Shown here in pieces: positions 5,787 through 6,092 of a stretch of 6,092 bases of DNA. Source of the stretch: Oscillospiraceae bacterium (GTDB taxonomy: Bacteria > Bacillota > Clostridia > Oscillospirales > Acutalibacteraceae); the NCBI GenBank assembly GCA_003517915.1, contig DOZQ01000136.1, positions 809 through 6,900 on the forward strand, read 5' to 3'. A model generated the notes under the pieces. It did not search any database. It was not told the DNA's origin and was given only the letters and a program-made list of their open reading frames with translations. The first letter of the stretch is position 1. Each line of letters begins with the position of its first letter. Both the position numbers and the translations under genes were made by a program.

Positions 5787-5818
5787 GGTCAGGAGTTCGA
5801 TCTTCCTTATATCCACCA
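5787..5818 (+). repeat. tRNA-Ala-like 3' end, probable distal attachment remnant
   Basis: These 32 bases match the 3' end of the tRNA-Ala gene (395-426) in 26 positions, including the TTCGATC T-loop and the terminal CCACCA. The T stem differs by paired changes (AGGAG/TTCCT instead of AGCGG/CCGCT), so the stem is retained with a terminal G-U pair. It looks like the end of another tRNA-Ala isoacceptor rather than a randomly decayed copy. No anticodon arm, D arm or 5' acceptor strand precedes it. A displaced tRNA 3' end with its own terminator is what an element integrated in a tRNA gene leaves at its far end. Confidence 0.72.
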
Positions 5819-5826
5819 CACCTATA

Positions 5827-5862
5827 AAAATCCCGTTAGCCGCAAGGTTAACGGGATTTTTT
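5827..5862 (+). terminator. Strong Rho-independent terminator with GCAA tetraloop
   Basis: A 15-bp stem (5827-5841 with 5846-5860, one G-U pair) is capped by the GNRA tetraloop GCAA and ends in a six-base T-run. It would terminate the toxin-antitoxin operon. Its position eight bases after a CCACCA suggests it was originally the terminator of the displaced tRNA. Confidence 0.93.
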
Positions 5863-5892
5863 CATGAGCTTGCAGAATGTTATATGTGTGCA

Positions 5893-5929
5893 AAATCGCG
5901 GGAAAGGCTTAAAGCTTTTCCCGCGATTT
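5893..5929. terminator. Long perfect hairpin, probable terminator of the minus-strand gene
   Basis: AAATCGCGGGAAA (5893-5905) is exactly complementary to 5917-5929, and further pairing inside gives about 16 bp with a TTAAA loop. On the minus strand the stem ends in TTTT then G; on the plus strand only TTT follows. It lies about 80 bases beyond the stop of the minus-strand gene and faces the plus-strand terminator at 5827-5862, so a convergent, possibly bidirectional terminator is likely. Confidence 0.7.
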
Positions 5930-6010
5930 CGTGGTTATTCTGTCAGGGATTTTCTTCCCCTCGGTTTTTGGCGTGTTTTCGTGGTGCACCGTATGGCGCG
6001 TGAAGTTTTA
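5930..6010. other. Short gap with no recognisable feature
   Basis: Between the long hairpin and the end of the minus-strand gene I find no ribosome binding site, promoter or convincing coding frame. The open plus-strand frame that covers it begins inside the tRNA-like end and terminator and is not a gene. Confidence 0.5.
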
Positions 6011-6092
6011 TTACTGCAAAATCAAATCAGCTGCCCTGACCGCAGCCGTGACGGCATTACCCAAGCCAATAACAACCCGGTCGCCGCTTATC
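6011..6092 (-). CDS. 3' end of an unrecognised minus-strand gene (partial)
   Basis: On the minus strand the frame is open from the window edge to TAA at 6013-6011 and gives 26 residues including GDRVVIGLGNAVTAAVRAAD and ending LILQ. The composition (a beta strand VVIGLG then an alanine-rich amphipathic helix), the codon choice and the strong hairpin downstream all suggest a real coding end rather than a chance frame. The fragment is too short to name a family. It probably belongs to the flanking chromosome, outside the island. Confidence 0.45.
   Translation of the reverse strand, partial: ISGDRVVIGLGNAVTAAVRAADLILQ

Noticed and set aside
5743..6003. Plus-strand 86-codon frame after the toxin
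   Set aside because: It runs through the tRNA-like 3' end and two perfect hairpins and has no ribosome binding site of its own. It is not a gene.

Overview
The window looks like chromosomal accessory DNA from a low- to mid-GC Bacillota, most likely an anaerobic Clostridia member. The support is strong AGGAGG-type ribosome binding sites, sigma-A promoters, a CCA-encoding tRNA-Ala, and protein families (LtrA-type group II intron reverse transcriptase, large serine recombinase tail, SNF2 helicase with XRE regulator) that are common in that class. Genus cannot be read from the sequence.

Layout. Bases 1-350 carry an upstream terminator, a possible promoter, an 11-bp hairpin and a partial tRNA-Ala copy. 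An intact tRNA-Ala(GGC) with its own promoter and terminator follows (295-461). Next come a small unrecognised coiled-coil protein (517-840) and a compact operon. That operon has an XRE regulator (1020-1232), a SNF2-family helicase broken by an in-frame amber codon (1268-3913), and the first 24 codons of what looks like a type III-like DNA methyltransferase (3910 to about 3980). The methyltransferase is cut off by an antisense fragment of a group II intron reverse transcriptase (about 3980-4345). Then follow a half-length HsdS specificity subunit (4378-4923), a C-terminal scrap of a large serine recombinase (4920-5111), and an apparently intact Phd/YefM-RelE/ParE toxin-antitoxin pair (5185-5746). 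A second tRNA-Ala-like 3' end (5787-5818) with a terminator closes the accessory segment. The last 80 bases hold the 3' end of a minus-strand gene that leaves the window.

Taken together, the segment between the tRNA-Ala and the distal tRNA 3' end (about 5.4 kb) reads as a decayed genomic island at a tRNA-Ala site. It is a junkyard of defence genes (a type III-like system with XRE and helicase, and type I hsdS) cut up by mobile elements. The toxin-antitoxin module is the only part that looks fully functional. I saw no intact integrase, transposase, CRISPR array or clearly new system. The most interesting signals are the tRNA-derived repeats, the amber codon in the helicase and the precise junctions between gene fragments.
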